Source: Nitrososphaerota archaeon (lineage in GTDB: Archaea > Thermoproteota > Nitrososphaeria > Nitrososphaerales > CADDZS01). Taken from it: DNA of 59,500 nucleotides. A model generated the notes under the pieces. The model searched no databases, was not told where the DNA came from, and saw only the letters and a program-made list of their open reading frames with translations. Position 1 is the stretch's first letter. Each line of letters starts with the position of its first letter. The stretch is taken from NCBI GenBank assembly GCA_021325255.1, contig JAJPHP010000035.1, forward strand, positions 1-59,500. The letters run 5' to 3'. Shown one piece after another: positions 43,542 to 52,600 of the stretch. Position numbers and translations under genes: made by a program.

Positions 43542-44362
43542 CTGAATACTCTCTCAATCTCCGAAACGGCGTTGTGCTTGTGGATAGATTCGAACGAGAT
43601 CACTCTTATCTTTACTTTTCCCTTGAACTTGAGGTTCCTCGTCTGCCTGAAGCAATCCCTCGCCACATCTTCCACGAACTTTGGATTGCGGAACATCTCC
43701 TCCACTACCGAGGCTTCATCAACAGTCTTTAGGACAGTGTAGGTAGGAGAGCTGAAACTTTTCTCGCATATCTCGATAAGTTCTTCGAGTGGAATCTTTT
43801 CCCCCGCGGGAGCTTCTATCGAAAGGTCGATCTCAGCCCGCTGGACGTGCGCCTTGCCGTGCGTGGTTTCAAGGCTGTGAGGACACAAGGTGTTTCCTAC
43901 GGCCTTCACCTCCAGACATTTGAAGAACTTGACCCCGCGGTAGCTGATTTTGATAGAAACATCGTATGGCTCATCGGTGGGCTTGTTCGTCACCGGCGTG
44001 TGCCTCCTAAGCATCATCAAGGTCTTCATCGCGATCTCCCCTTTCGAGTACTTGTGTCGCCGCCTTACCTCTCTTAGGATGTCCTCCCCGATGGCCTCGA
44101 AACTGTCCTTCGGAGAGCGGGCCCCCTTTGAGACAACCTCGTTGATTGACTCGACGAGTCGGGACATGTGCACCCCCTTCCTCTCGGTATCAAGATCGAT
44201 GAACAGATCGATCTCCGCGGGGAAGAGGGTCTCGTTCCCGCCGGCTCGAAGCTTTAGCGCAGTTCTCAGCCCTGAGATTCCAACACGATCAATTTTTTCC
44301 TTAACTTTCGGGACTCTGTCCTGAGTTGGTATTCGACTTTCTAGTGCCCCGATCTCAGCCAA
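43538..44362 (-). CDS. mptA: GTP cyclohydrolase IB / MptA
   Basis: Seen: 274 residues. FolE2/MptA signature: IDRVGISGLRTALKLR, AEIDLFIDLDTERKGVHMSRLVESIN, HSLETTHGKAHVQRAEIDLS and a C-terminal FESIHKHNAVSEIER. The HMSR motif and Cys-containing NTLCPHS element are characteristic; the enzyme uses Fe(II)/Mn(II). Opens GTP to make the pterin precursor of archaeosine and folate/methanopterin-type cofactors. QueD follows with a 4-nt overlap. Start is an apparent TTG; a TATA box (44399-44407) lies 37-45 bp upstream. Confidence 0.95.
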   Translation of the reverse strand: MAEIGALESRIPTQDRVPKVKEKIDRVGISGLRTALKLRAGGNETLFPAEIDLFIDLDTERKGVHMSRLVESINEVVSKGARSPKDSFEAIGEDILREVRRRHKYSKGEIAMKTLMMLRRHTPVTNKPTDEPYDVSIKISYRGVKFFKCLEVKAVGNTLCPHSLETTHGKAHVQRAEIDLSIEAPAGEKIPLEELIEICEKSFSSPTYTVLKTVDEASVVEEMFRNPKFVEDVARDCFRQTRNLKFKGKVKIRVISFESIHKHNAVSEIERVFR

Positions 44363-44398
44363 AATTCAAAATACCAAAAATCCTATTCTCGCTTCAGG

Positions 44399-44407
44399 AT
44401 ATAAAAG
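44399..44407 (-). promoter_or_regulatory. TATA box of mptA-queD
   Basis: Plus-strand ATATAAAAG (minus strand CTTTTATAT) 37-45 bp before the mptA start. Confidence 0.5.
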
Positions 44408-44438
44408 ACTACCAGTGAGGTCAGGCCGTCAATTGAGA

Positions 44439-44465
44439 AGATATGAGAGAAGTTAACTCATATCT
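44439..44465. repeat. 9-bp inverted repeat upstream of mptA
   Basis: AGATATGAG (44439-44447) and CTCATATCT (44457-44465), 9-nt loop. It lies about 35 bp upstream of the mptA TATA box and just beyond the end of the next minus-strand gene; candidate operator or terminator of gene 44511. Confidence 0.5.
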
Positions 44466-44510
44466 AGTTGCGCGAGAAGGTTTATCGTCCCTAATTGTTT
44501 CAAGGTTTGA

Positions 44511-44867
44511 TCAGTAATAGAATGCTTCGAGAGGCGTCTTCAGTAACTTGCTGATGTAAGCCCAGGCCGTCTCCGCAGTCTCAAAGTACTTCCACTGATC
44601 TTTGTCCCCAGGAACAAATTGTTCTGCCTTCTCGTCGAAGACGCGCTCCTTGATACTCACGCAGTACTTGTCCTCATTCTTTGTGAGGAAGAGAAAGGCG
44701 CCGTCCTTGTATCCCGGCATTTCAACAACGAACCTCAGCCCTTCATCAAGATCTAGACCCCACACTATCGTCTTTAGTTCCCGTAGCTGTGTGATCTTCC
44801 TTTCGTTGTATCCGACCCTTCCTGATTGCTTACCATGTTGAGTGGGGGTCGAGTTCTCTTCGGGCAA
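44511..44867 (-). CDS. Conserved hypothetical protein, 118 residues
   Basis: Function not recognised. Seen: 118 residues, soluble, charged, with aromatic-rich elements: LKTIVWGLDLDEGLRFVVEMPGY, GAFLFLTKNEDKYCVSIKERVFD and a C-terminal WKYFETAETAWAYISKLL. The AWAYISKLLK ending and the FETAETAW pattern recur in thaumarchaeal hypothetical proteins (recollection). Monocistronic on the minus strand; no signal peptide or membrane segment. Confidence 0.6.
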   Translation of the reverse strand: MPEENSTPTQHGKQSGRVGYNERKITQLRELKTIVWGLDLDEGLRFVVEMPGYKDGAFLFLTKNEDKYCVSIKERVFDEKAEQFVPGDKDQWKYFETAETAWAYISKLLKTPLEAFYY

Positions 44868-45286
44868 TCGGAATCCAGATCACGTGCCTTTCTTTACTCT
44901 TTCTTTTTACCTTTTGCTTGGGCGGTCTATATCGAGCTTCAAGTGTCGTAAATTGCGGCGAAAGCAATGTAGTTGAGTGTAACATACAAGATAAAGCGTA
45001 ATAATTACTTTACCGGACAATTGCTCTTGGCAGCAATTTAACCCACTTTTGGTTTCTAGCCTCAACTGTGACCTTCCCATTGATAATGATTGAGAGTCTC
45101 ACTGGGAAATGTCATACTAACAAGGCAAACCAGATGAGTTGACAGTTACAACCAGACTAGAGAAAAACGCCGCGTGCCCACTTCGCACTAGTTTTGTTCG
45201 AGAAACAAGAGCAAGGGAAGAGTGAAACAATGAGAGGGCACGTCAGCGTGCGTCTTTGCAATTGATGTACAAACACACGGATTTTC
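44868..45286. other. Intergenic region upstream of cysS
   Basis: About 420 bp, AT-rich, divergent between the hypothetical gene and cysS. Contains a small GCACG/CGTGC hairpin (45238-45251) 36 bp before the cysS start. No gene seen. Confidence 0.4.
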
Positions 45287-46534
45287 TTGGAGTGTGAGAA
45301 CAAGTTTCCTTTGCACATATGCGATACTCTTTCCGGCGATAAGGTCGAGCTGGGTCTAGACAGGGAAAAGGAGTTCAGGATGTTCATCTGCGGGCCTACG
45401 GTTCAGGACAATGTTCACGTCGGGCATGCAAAGACCTACTTTGCCTTCGACGTGTTGGCAAGGTGGATCAGAAGCAAGGGCGTCAGGGTTTTCTTCCTGA
45501 TGAACATCACAGACGTTGATGACAAGATCTTCGACAGAGCGAAGAGAGAAGATCTGCCCTACATGCAAGTCGCGGACAGGTTCTACAGGGATTTTATTGA
45601 AGACTTGGAAGCTCTCAACATAGTCACGGTGACCAAGTTTGCCCGAGTGTCAAAATACATCAATGAATCTGCCGAACTGGTGAAGAAGCTCCGAGATTCG
45701 GGAAAGGCTTACCTCATCAATTCAAGCACTTACTTTGATACCTCGAAGGCCGACCACTTTGGAAAACTCTCGCACCAGAACGAACTGGATCTGAAGATGA
45801 AGGTTATTGATGCGGCGCCCGGAAAGAAGAATTCCGTTGACTTTCTCTTATGGCGCAATGTAGTGGACGCTCGCGAGGGAGTGTGGAACACAATTGCAGG
45901 AGTCGGGAGGCCAGGGTGGCACATAGAGGACAGCGCGATTGCATTCAAAGAGTTTGGAGGACCTTACGACCTGCACGGCGGAGCGACCGAACTCATCTTT
46001 CCTCACCACGAAGCTGAACTTGCCCAAGACGAGGCGGCGTCTGAGGTGGTGCCTTTCGTATCAGTGTGGATGCACACTGGACTGCTCTTGAAGAACGGTG
46101 AGAAGATGAGCAAGAGCCTCGGAAACGTGATGACGATCAGAGAGGCGCTCAGCAACTGCGACGGGAATCTGCTCAGGGTATTTTTTCTCGGTCACCACTA
46201 CAGGGACTCGTTCAACTTTTCCCCTGGCGATCTCCTGTCAAACAAGGACGTTCTCGGGACGATAAGACAGGCAGCCGAGTTAGTCGATAGCACACTAGAG
46301 AAAACACCTTCCTCTGCGACAGCATCTTCTTCGTCTCCGCTGAGTTTCGCGGGGTCTGAGTGGAAGAGCTTTTCTGATTCAATGGACAACGATCTCGACA
46401 CGCCAAGGGCTCTGAAGGCTCTGCTGCAACTTTCCAAGGAGATACTTTCGTGCAAAGATGATAGAGCTTTCCTGCTTGAAAAGGGGCCCGTGTTTCAGGG
46501 AATGGTCGAGGTTCTGGGATTAAGACTGCCTTGA
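45287..46534 (+). CDS. cysS: Cysteinyl-tRNA synthetase
   Basis: Seen: 415 residues, somewhat shorter than bacterial CysRS, mostly in the C-terminal anticodon-binding part. Class Ia motifs: HIGH as HVGH in FICGPTVQDNVHVGHAK, KMSKS in GEKMSKSLGN. Zinc-site residues: Cys in MFICGPT, His-Glu in FPHHEAELAQ; the second Cys of the E. coli enzyme (WHIEC) is Asp here (WHIEDSA). Attaches cysteine to tRNA-Cys. A GNAT acetyltransferase gene starts inside its stop codon (TTGA, 4-nt overlap). Confidence 0.95.
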   Translation: MECENKFPLHICDTLSGDKVELGLDREKEFRMFICGPTVQDNVHVGHAKTYFAFDVLARWIRSKGVRVFFLMNITDVDDKIFDRAKREDLPYMQVADRFYRDFIEDLEALNIVTVTKFARVSKYINESAELVKKLRDSGKAYLINSSTYFDTSKADHFGKLSHQNELDLKMKVIDAAPGKKNSVDFLLWRNVVDAREGVWNTIAGVGRPGWHIEDSAIAFKEFGGPYDLHGGATELIFPHHEAELAQDEAASEVVPFVSVWMHTGLLLKNGEKMSKSLGNVMTIREALSNCDGNLLRVFFLGHHYRDSFNFSPGDLLSNKDVLGTIRQAAELVDSTLEKTPSSATASSSSPLSFAGSEWKSFSDSMDNDLDTPRALKALLQLSKEILSCKDDRAFLLEKGPVFQGMVEVLGLRLP

Positions 46535-47358
46535 ATTCAGGCAATAGTGCGCCTCGAGCAGCCATGTTTCACGATATGCTCGAAAACGAAAGATCCTTCG
46601 CATCACTTTTCGCCGAGACCGTCCGCCTGAACAACTCTACGCTCTACTTCAACGAAAGCCTCAGTGAAGACCCTGTCTTCAATCACCTCGTCTTAGACGA
46701 CTCGCTCCTCTCAGACGAAAACGTAGATCGGCTGACATGTGAGAAAGCCTTCGAGCAAGCTAACCAGACATCCCGTTCTCTTTCGATTCCGCTGACTCTC
46801 TTCATCGAAGATTTTTGGAGGAACTCGACTCTTGTCGAGGAAATTGCTATCGACAGTGGGTTTCGCGTAATCGAGCGAATGCACATTTTGTCGAAACCAA
46901 TCGCAGATCTCGCTGCGTGTCCAAGTGGAAGCGAGTCTGGAGAGGTCAGAGTGTTTCTCACGACCGATGCCACTCTTTGGAACAGGGTCTTCATGGAGTC
47001 GTTCTCGATTCCCGAGCAATGGGGCCCTGAGCTCCTAAGGAGAGTAAAAGAAATAATAAGAGCGGATTCTGCAGCGCTTGTACTTGCAACGCTCGGCTCC
47101 TCTGGAGCAGTGGGCTGTACACTCCTTCATGAGAAACCAGAAGGAGTGATGGGCGTCTACTGTGTAGGGACTATTTTCTCCGCTCGGTCAAGAGGTGTTG
47201 CAAGGGCAATGATGAGAGCATCCGAGAATATTGCTCGTGAGGCTGGCTGCACAGTGATGGTTATTCAGACTCTCGAGAGAGACAACGTCACAGGGATGTA
47301 CGTGGACAAGTTCGGCTACACAATTAACTTTAGCAGAAATCTGCTCTCAAGGTCTTAG
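46531..47358 (+). CDS. GNAT-family N-acetyltransferase
   Basis: Seen: 275 residues. The C-terminal half carries the GNAT core: GAVGCTLLHEKPEGVMGVYCVGTIFSARSRGVARAMM (quoted in parts), where the V-x-x-x-x-R-x-x-G-(V/I)-A segment binds the acetyl-CoA pyrophosphate, and the MYVDKFGYTINFSR beta6-beta7 ending. The N-terminal half is less typical. Start TTG overlaps the cysS stop codon by 4 nt, so translation is coupled; an in-frame ATG lies 11 codons in. Substrate unknown. Confidence 0.83.
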   Translation: MNSGNSAPRAAMFHDMLENERSFASLFAETVRLNNSTLYFNESLSEDPVFNHLVLDDSLLSDENVDRLTCEKAFEQANQTSRSLSIPLTLFIEDFWRNSTLVEEIAIDSGFRVIERMHILSKPIADLAACPSGSESGEVRVFLTTDATLWNRVFMESFSIPEQWGPELLRRVKEIIRADSAALVLATLGSSGAVGCTLLHEKPEGVMGVYCVGTIFSARSRGVARAMMRASENIAREAGCTVMVIQTLERDNVTGMYVDKFGYTINFSRNLLSRS

Positions 47359-47500
47359 TAAAACACTTCTCGGCCAACGATTGCGGGGCACTGACCTTCG
47401 CTGCTTCAGGCTGCGCTGGGGGGGAAGAAATCCCAGCATTCGACAACGATTAATACGTCATATGTGTGGCCTGCAATCTTGGCTGGAAAGGTAATACGTC

Positions 47501-48715
47501 TTGAAGAAAGCGGGAAAAACGGGGGCGAAGGGGAGAGCAGGCAAATCTGGGAGTTCTTCAGCGCGCGTAGCCGTTGGTGTAGGAACTAGTAGCGGAGGAT
47601 ATTTACTCCTCTCAGATTTCGAGCGAAAAAAGTGGAGGAAGATAGGGCCTTTTCTGAAGAATGAAAGCGTCAACTGCCTAACTTTCGATCCTAAAACGAA
47701 GACGCTCTTCGCAGCCACTCACACCGACGGAGTCCTAGTCTCGAAGGATGTTGGAAAGACTTGGAAGCAAAGCAGCCGAGGTCTGCACGTCAGGAAGGCG
47801 TGGACGTTAGAGTTTGACGGAGCAAGTGGCAAGAATCTCTACGCCGGAACGCAGTACGGTCATCTTTACTCGTCGCAGGACCGCGGCGCTAACTGGGAAG
47901 AGGTAACTGGATTGTTCGAAGCTCCGAACAGAAAGGAGTGGGGCGTCGACTGGGGATTCGGCACGGTTGGTTTGTGCATACATACGATAAAGATGGATCC
48001 TAACCAGGCAAATCGTTTCTACATAGTGACTTCAGGCGCCGGCCCCTATCGCACTGATGATAGTGGAAAGAGCTGGAAGCTCCTCAACCAAGGCGTGCTC
48101 GAAAACTGCCCAGTGGGTAGTAGAAGCTACGCGACCACCGAGAGACCCGTCGAGGGGAACGGAGAATCTGATGGAGGCGAGGCAAAAAGGCTCGCGGAAC
48201 ATCTTGCGCAGGTCCACAAGTGCACCCACAAGCTCGCCATCTCCTCAAAGACCCCAGGCCTCCTTTTCCAACAGAATCACTGTGGAGTTTATAGATCTAC
48301 AGACGCGGGAGAGCACTGGGAGGATATCAGCCCAGGCGACGAACATAGGCACGGCTTTCCACTCGCCCTCGTGGAGAATGAGAGCACTGGTTCCGCCCTC
48401 TTTACTGTCCCGGCATATCAGGGCATTTGCAAGAAACATAATTCGTGCATTAGAGGGGAACTCGCCGTCTACCGTACTCTGAATGCGGGGAAGGACTGGG
48501 AGAAGCTCACAAACGGCCTACCGCAGAAGAACAATCACACCTGCATTCTGAGGGACGCGATGTCAACAGACCGCTTGGAGAATCAGCCAGGAGTATACTT
48601 TGGCACGACTACTGGCGAGGTATACGGGACAACCGACCTCGGAGATACCTGGTCCGTACTCTTGAAGGACGCAGGGAGAGTTCAGGGTGTATCGAGCTTC
48701 ATCCTCAATCGTTGA
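47501..48715 (+). CDS. BNR/sialidase-type beta-propeller protein
   Basis: Seen: 404 residues with at least five BNR/VPS10-type Asp-box-like repeats of the form S-x-D-x-G-x-(T/S)-W, for example SKDVGKTWKQS, SQDRGANWEEV, TDDSGKSWKLL, STDAGEHWEDI, TLNAGKDWEKL, TTDLGDTWSVL. The N-terminus is basic and lacks a signal peptide, so it is probably cytoplasmic. The family ranges from glycosidases to scaffold propellers; catalytic residues of sialidases are not evident. Start is an apparent TTG. Confidence 0.85.
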   Translation: MKKAGKTGAKGRAGKSGSSSARVAVGVGTSSGGYLLLSDFERKKWRKIGPFLKNESVNCLTFDPKTKTLFAATHTDGVLVSKDVGKTWKQSSRGLHVRKAWTLEFDGASGKNLYAGTQYGHLYSSQDRGANWEEVTGLFEAPNRKEWGVDWGFGTVGLCIHTIKMDPNQANRFYIVTSGAGPYRTDDSGKSWKLLNQGVLENCPVGSRSYATTERPVEGNGESDGGEAKRLAEHLAQVHKCTHKLAISSKTPGLLFQQNHCGVYRSTDAGEHWEDISPGDEHRHGFPLALVENESTGSALFTVPAYQGICKKHNSCIRGELAVYRTLNAGKDWEKLTNGLPQKNNHTCILRDAMSTDRLENQPGVYFGTTTGEVYGTTDLGDTWSVLLKDAGRVQGVSSFILNR

Positions 48716-48824
48716 TTTCAGTGGTGGCGCCCTAACCTGGGCGACTCATCACTAGCTTATTCTTCATCTCCCTTCCTCTATGAAGAAAAAGGGCACAAGC
48801 GGCCTTTTCTAGCCCGATTCACTA

Positions 48825-48847
48825 GGGAAAACTCGTTTCCCTTTTTT
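48825..48847 (+). terminator. Intrinsic-type terminator after the propeller gene
   Basis: GGGAAA (48825-48830), 5-nt loop ACTCG, TTTCCC (48836-48841) and then six T. It lies about 110 bp after the propeller gene, in the convergent gap before the Ser-rich gene. A weaker AAAAGG/CCTTTT hairpin sits just before it. Confidence 0.55.
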
Positions 48848-48867
48848 CCAACTCCACTCAACGCAAG

Positions 48868-50226
48868 CTAGGTCTGCACAAGCTTCAGCACAGCGCCTGC
48901 TGAGACGAGCTGACCGTAGCTCACAATTCCTCTGCCGTTCAGGTCGATGGTTACGTTGAGATCAAGCGGATTCAAAGACACATCAATTGCTGCATACCCG
49001 TTTGAATTACCCAAGGCGTTCTGCTGGAAGCCTCCCGGCCCGCTGATCACCAGAGTCATGCCCGTTGTAAGGCCGCTAACCGATATTGAGTTCCCAGCGA
49101 ACGCGGTAAAGTTGCTCCAGCTCGTGGTGACCGTCTCGTTGTTTATCGAAGTGAACTGGTAGAAGTTGAGCGAAAGGTTTGTGCCATTGAGATTAACCGG
49201 CATCGTCGTGTTGGAGTAGACCTTCGTGTTGTCGACAAAGAGCTCCATGAATGATTTCCTGTCCGTAGCTATTGTGAGCCTGTGAAGAGGTGTATACTGA
49301 CTTACGAAACTTCCACCCAGGAATTTGCCTCCCGCGTACTTGCACTCTGGGTTGCAAACGACGCTCGCTGTGCTAGCTCCGATTGAGAGGGCCGGAGAAC
49401 CACCGTTGCTGACTTCAGCGAAACTCACCGCGACAGAGTTGCTGAAGTTTGATCCCGAGGAGACTAAAGCCCAGTTTGCGGAGACCGAGGGGCCTGAGCC
49501 CTCGTAGGAGCAACCCGTGCTGCTTACGTTGTAGCGGCATGACCCAAAATAGTTGTACTGTGGAATGTATGCGTAGATGGAGAACAACGTGAGGTTTGTC
49601 GACACGCCGGAGAGTACCGCGCTCAATTCTGTCACGTTCTCTTCGTTGTTATCACCGACAAACTCATGGTAGGGACCGCAGCGGTTGGGACCGGTGTAGG
49701 GCTGGTTAAAGCACGTAGTCTGAATCATCGTTACCCCCCTGGAATCATTTGAGGAGATTTCGGCGATGCCTGGTTCAAAGTCACCGCTAAAGACCCAGTT
49801 GTTGCCGTCGTCAGTGTAGGTGTAGGTGAATGTGCCTCCAGATCCTGGGCCGTCATCATAGAACCGCACCGTCCGCAGAGGTGTCGTAAGGGTGGAGTTT
49901 AGCGCAGGCCCATGCCCACCCTGAGTAACCTCCAGTGCGTAATTCTTTGGAATGCTACTGCTGCTGCTTCTTGTTGATGACGTTGAAGAAGTAGAAGATG
50001 ATGATGTTGTAGTCTTTGACGTCGTAGTTGAAGATGACGAAGATGAACTTTGGACAAGGCTCGAGGAGGAGGAAGCAGAAGTGAATGAAGTCGATGACGA
50101 GGAAGAGGTTGAGGTCGAAGTGTTACTGTTGGCGGGCGTCATAAAGTAGGTGATACCCACCGCCGACCCTACTACGATCAGGATTATCAGCCCGACTATA
50201 GCGAGGATTGCACCAATCGATGCCAA
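48868..50226 (-). CDS. Exported protein with Ser/Thr linker and lectin-like domain
   Basis: Function not recognised. Seen: 452 residues. Membrane segment at about 7-30 (LAIVGLIILIVVGSAVGITYFM), then a low-complexity Ser/Thr/Lys tract (about 33-92), then about 350 residues of beta-rich, Asn/Ser/Gly-rich sequence with two Cys pairs (QTTCFNQP...NRCGPY, VVCNPECKY). The central TFTYTYTDDGNNWVFSGDFEPG and YAYIPQYNYFG elements suggest a jelly-roll or concanavalin-like fold. Predicted cell-surface protein, heavily glycosylatable on the linker. Confidence 0.75.
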   Translation of the reverse strand: MASIGAILAIVGLIILIVVGSAVGITYFMTPANSNTSTSTSSSSSTSFTSASSSSSLVQSSSSSSSTTTSKTTTSSSSTSSTSSTRSSSSSIPKNYALEVTQGGHGPALNSTLTTPLRTVRFYDDGPGSGGTFTYTYTDDGNNWVFSGDFEPGIAEISSNDSRGVTMIQTTCFNQPYTGPNRCGPYHEFVGDNNEENVTELSAVLSGVSTNLTLFSIYAYIPQYNYFGSCRYNVSSTGCSYEGSGPSVSANWALVSSGSNFSNSVAVSFAEVSNGGSPALSIGASTASVVCNPECKYAGGKFLGGSFVSQYTPLHRLTIATDRKSFMELFVDNTKVYSNTTMPVNLNGTNLSLNFYQFTSINNETVTTSWSNFTAFAGNSISVSGLTTGMTLVISGPGGFQQNALGNSNGYAAIDVSLNPLDLNVTIDLNGRGIVSYGQLVSAGAVLKLVQT

Positions 50227-50435
50227 TTGCAGCTAGCGCACCATGAACTGGATGTTAGCTGCACTTGATCTCGAATTTAATACGTGAGGAAAGTTAATAG
50301 TGAAACTTTAGAATAGCAGTGTAGTACTTTTCCTGAAAAGATCATTTCATCGCTGTCCATTCTCAAAGCGGCGAATCGTGCGGACTACAGCCGCTCATTC
50401 TTCACTTTGTTTCTTTTCTTCTAACAAGCTCCGAT

Positions 50436-50570
50436 TCAGTCTCTTGAATCATATTGGTCAGTGAGGTCGTGCACTCTTTTCGATGCCAGTGCTCGAGCCG
50501 CTTCTTTTCCTTTGTCAAGGATTATGCTGAGTCGTCGTTGCAGTTGAGAGAAGCCTGATCTGAGCGTCAT
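50436..50570 (-). CDS. Small helical protein, 44 residues
   Basis: Function not recognised. Seen: ATG (50570) or an in-frame TTG six codons earlier (50588), then a charged amphipathic helix-rich sequence SQLQRRLSIILDKGKEAARALAS and a terminal HDLTDQYDSRD before TGA. It is 36 bp downstream of the 87-residue gene on the same strand, suggesting a pair of small helical proteins. Confidence 0.4.
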   Translation of the reverse strand: MTLRSGFSQLQRRLSIILDKGKEAARALASKRVHDLTDQYDSRD

Positions 50571-50606
50571 GTGCGGTAGGTCGCCCAAAGCATTTCACTC
50601 GCATTA

Positions 50607-50870
50607 CTACTCTCCGAAGAGTGCCTTCTTGAATTCCGAGATTTCTTTTGACCTCGCATCGAGAATCATGATGGTGGATTGAATCTCTCTGTTGTCTATA
50701 GCTCTTTGACGAAGCGATTTCAGCAGGCGCTCTTGGGACCCGAGCCACGCTCGAAGATCTTCCTCCACCTTGTTCAAGACCGCCGTCCTTTCTGGATTAC
50801 CATTTGCGAATTCTTTCCATTTTTGAATGATGTGTTCCTTGCTTCCTGACATGAGACTACTAACGGGCAC
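50607..50870 (-). CDS. Small coiled-coil hypothetical protein
   Basis: Function not recognised. Seen: 87 residues (an internal ATG at residue 7 may be the true start), entirely helical with charged heptad-like stretches: EHIIQKWKEFANGNP, LNKVEEDLRAWLGSQERLLKSLRQRA, SKEISEFKKALFGE. No membrane or metal motif. A 44-residue helical frame follows on the same strand. Confidence 0.55.
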   Translation of the reverse strand: MPVSSLMSGSKEHIIQKWKEFANGNPERTAVLNKVEEDLRAWLGSQERLLKSLRQRAIDNREIQSTIMILDARSKEISEFKKALFGE

Positions 50871-51009
50871 CCTATCAAAGACGCGATTCCTTCAACCTTT
50901 CTCCTAGACCAACCACCATTGCTCATTTTTGCAAGAGTACAAATTTTGAGAAGAACAAAGAGCCAGCCCGTAAATTCAATCGTCGGTCTTCTTCTCAATG
51001 CGAAGGGAT

Positions 51010-51363
51010 TCAGTGCTTGCTCTTATCAACGACGCAGAACAAGTTTCCGTCGGGATCCTCAAGGACGATGAAATCATCGTCAGGATCATAAGTTTAAGGA
51101 TGGAGCTTCGCTCCCAAGCCCAGGAGGCTCTTTACTTCTCCCTGCTGGTCATTCGTGTAGAGATCAAGGTGTAACCAGTTCCTACCAGAGATCCTCTCCG
51201 GGGCTTTATTCAGCGAGACGTTCGTGTTCTTTTCTTCAGGGTCTCGAAGTATAACCCATCCTTGTTTTGGTGGCTCCGTGTTGTTGTAATGGAGAGCATC
51301 CTTTCAGAACGCGAACATTTCATCAAAGTTGTTGCAATCGATTACGACGGAACCGATCCTCAT
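51010..51363 (-). pseudogene. VOC/glyoxalase-fold protein with two in-frame stops
   Basis: Seen: a 118-codon frame on the minus strand starting MRIGSVVIDCNNFDEMFAF, with recognisable VOC features (HLDLYTNDQQGEVKSLLGLGA and FIVLEDPDGNLFCVVDK at the C-terminus). It is interrupted by TGA at codon 20 (51304-51306) and TAA at codon 90 (51094-51096), without any frame change. TATA-like TTTAAAAG lies about 30 bp upstream. The family includes bleomycin-resistance and dioxygenase-like proteins. Likely a recently inactivated gene, or two base-call errors. Confidence 0.8.
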
Positions 51364-51662
51364 CCCTCTATCGAGACCGAGTTTCAGCCGTACTTTTAAA
51401 CTGTTTTTCTTATCCGCACGGCCAGTTAGATTCGCTACCTGGAGATAACGAGAATATTCAGTTGTTGACCGCAGAGGCTAAAAAAATGGAAGTATCTCAT
51501 GCGGTCGGCCTTAGCTGTCTGATAAAATTATCCCTCAATCCTTTGTGTTGTAGAAGATTCAGCTACGCATGACGTAATACTCGGTTCAGCGGGTTTTGTA
51601 GCTTTACTGATCTGCAAACGCCTATATCCACATTTGGTAGTGAACCGAAAATATCCGAACAA

Positions 51663-52463
51663 GTGGAAATCATAAGCGATCCTGACAAAATCCTACAAAG
51701 GAGACTACATTACGGCGATAGCGCAGTACGAAGGATGGACATCTGCGTCGGCGTTTACGCACCATCTGCCAGCCTGGGCGGAGGCCTCAAGAAAGCTATG
51801 CTGAGCACACTTTCAAAGGGCGTCAAAATCCGTTATCTGATCGGGATTCGGAAGGAAAATCTCACTCTTTGCAAGGATCTCCTAGCAATGGGATTGAGTG
51901 TAAGGCATCTGGACGGCATACAGGCGAACTTCTCGGTCACAGATTAAGAATATCACGCGACAGAAATGGTCAATGTCAGCGGCCAGATTCAACAGCTTAT
52001 CTGCAGCAACTCCAGCCAATTGGTTACTCAGCACCAATCTCTTTTCGAGACGCTCTGGAGCAGGGCCATACTCGCCACAACTAGATTCAACGAGATAAAC
52101 GAAAGCGAGGTTACTGAGGTCGTCTATGGGCTGGAACAAACCTCAGCGGTGATCCTTAGGGCAATCAACGGAGTGAGCGAGTTTGCATACACCATCAATG
52201 AAAAGTCAATGCCGACAATTACGGTTGCGTTTCCAGAGTACTGGGATGCTTATGTCAGAAAACAGAGAACGCAGCCGAACGCAGATCTAAGATATCTAAC
52301 CGAGATAACCAAAGAAAATATGGCCTACGTAAAGGAACTGATGAAGGTCTTAAAGGTTCGCCATCTCGAGGGGATTGTAGGAAGTTTTTGGATCTCTCAG
52401 GGTGAATACTTTGCTTCCCTTGCTAGCAATGGCTTAAGAAGGAAATCCAGATCATGGTGTTAA
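51663..52463 (+). pseudogene. Thaumarchaeal sensory-domain protein split by a stop codon
   Basis: Seen: one continuous 266-codon frame broken only by TAA at 51945-51947 (codon 95). Before it: IRYLIGIRKENLTLCKDLLAMGLSVRHLDGI (in parts); after it: IQQLICSNSSQLVTQHQSLFETLWSRAI, then a second copy of the first motif, LRYLTEITKENMAYVKELMKVLKVRHLEGI (in parts). This 'YLTEITKEN...RHLDGIxGNF' domain is common in thaumarchaeal PAS/histidine-kinase and HTH sensors (recollection). So the protein carries two copies around a linker helix. Either a nonsense mutation, a base-call error or two proteins. Confidence 0.75.
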
Positions 52464-52600
52464 TCTTGGGAGGAGCGGCAGACCTCCCGAGAATCCTGCG
52501 GCGAATCAAGCAGACGGCAGCAATCGCAGCTCTGGCACGACGAATCCGTCATGAGCGTGTTGTAGGCAAACAAAAAAACGCGAGGTGGTAACCAATAGGG

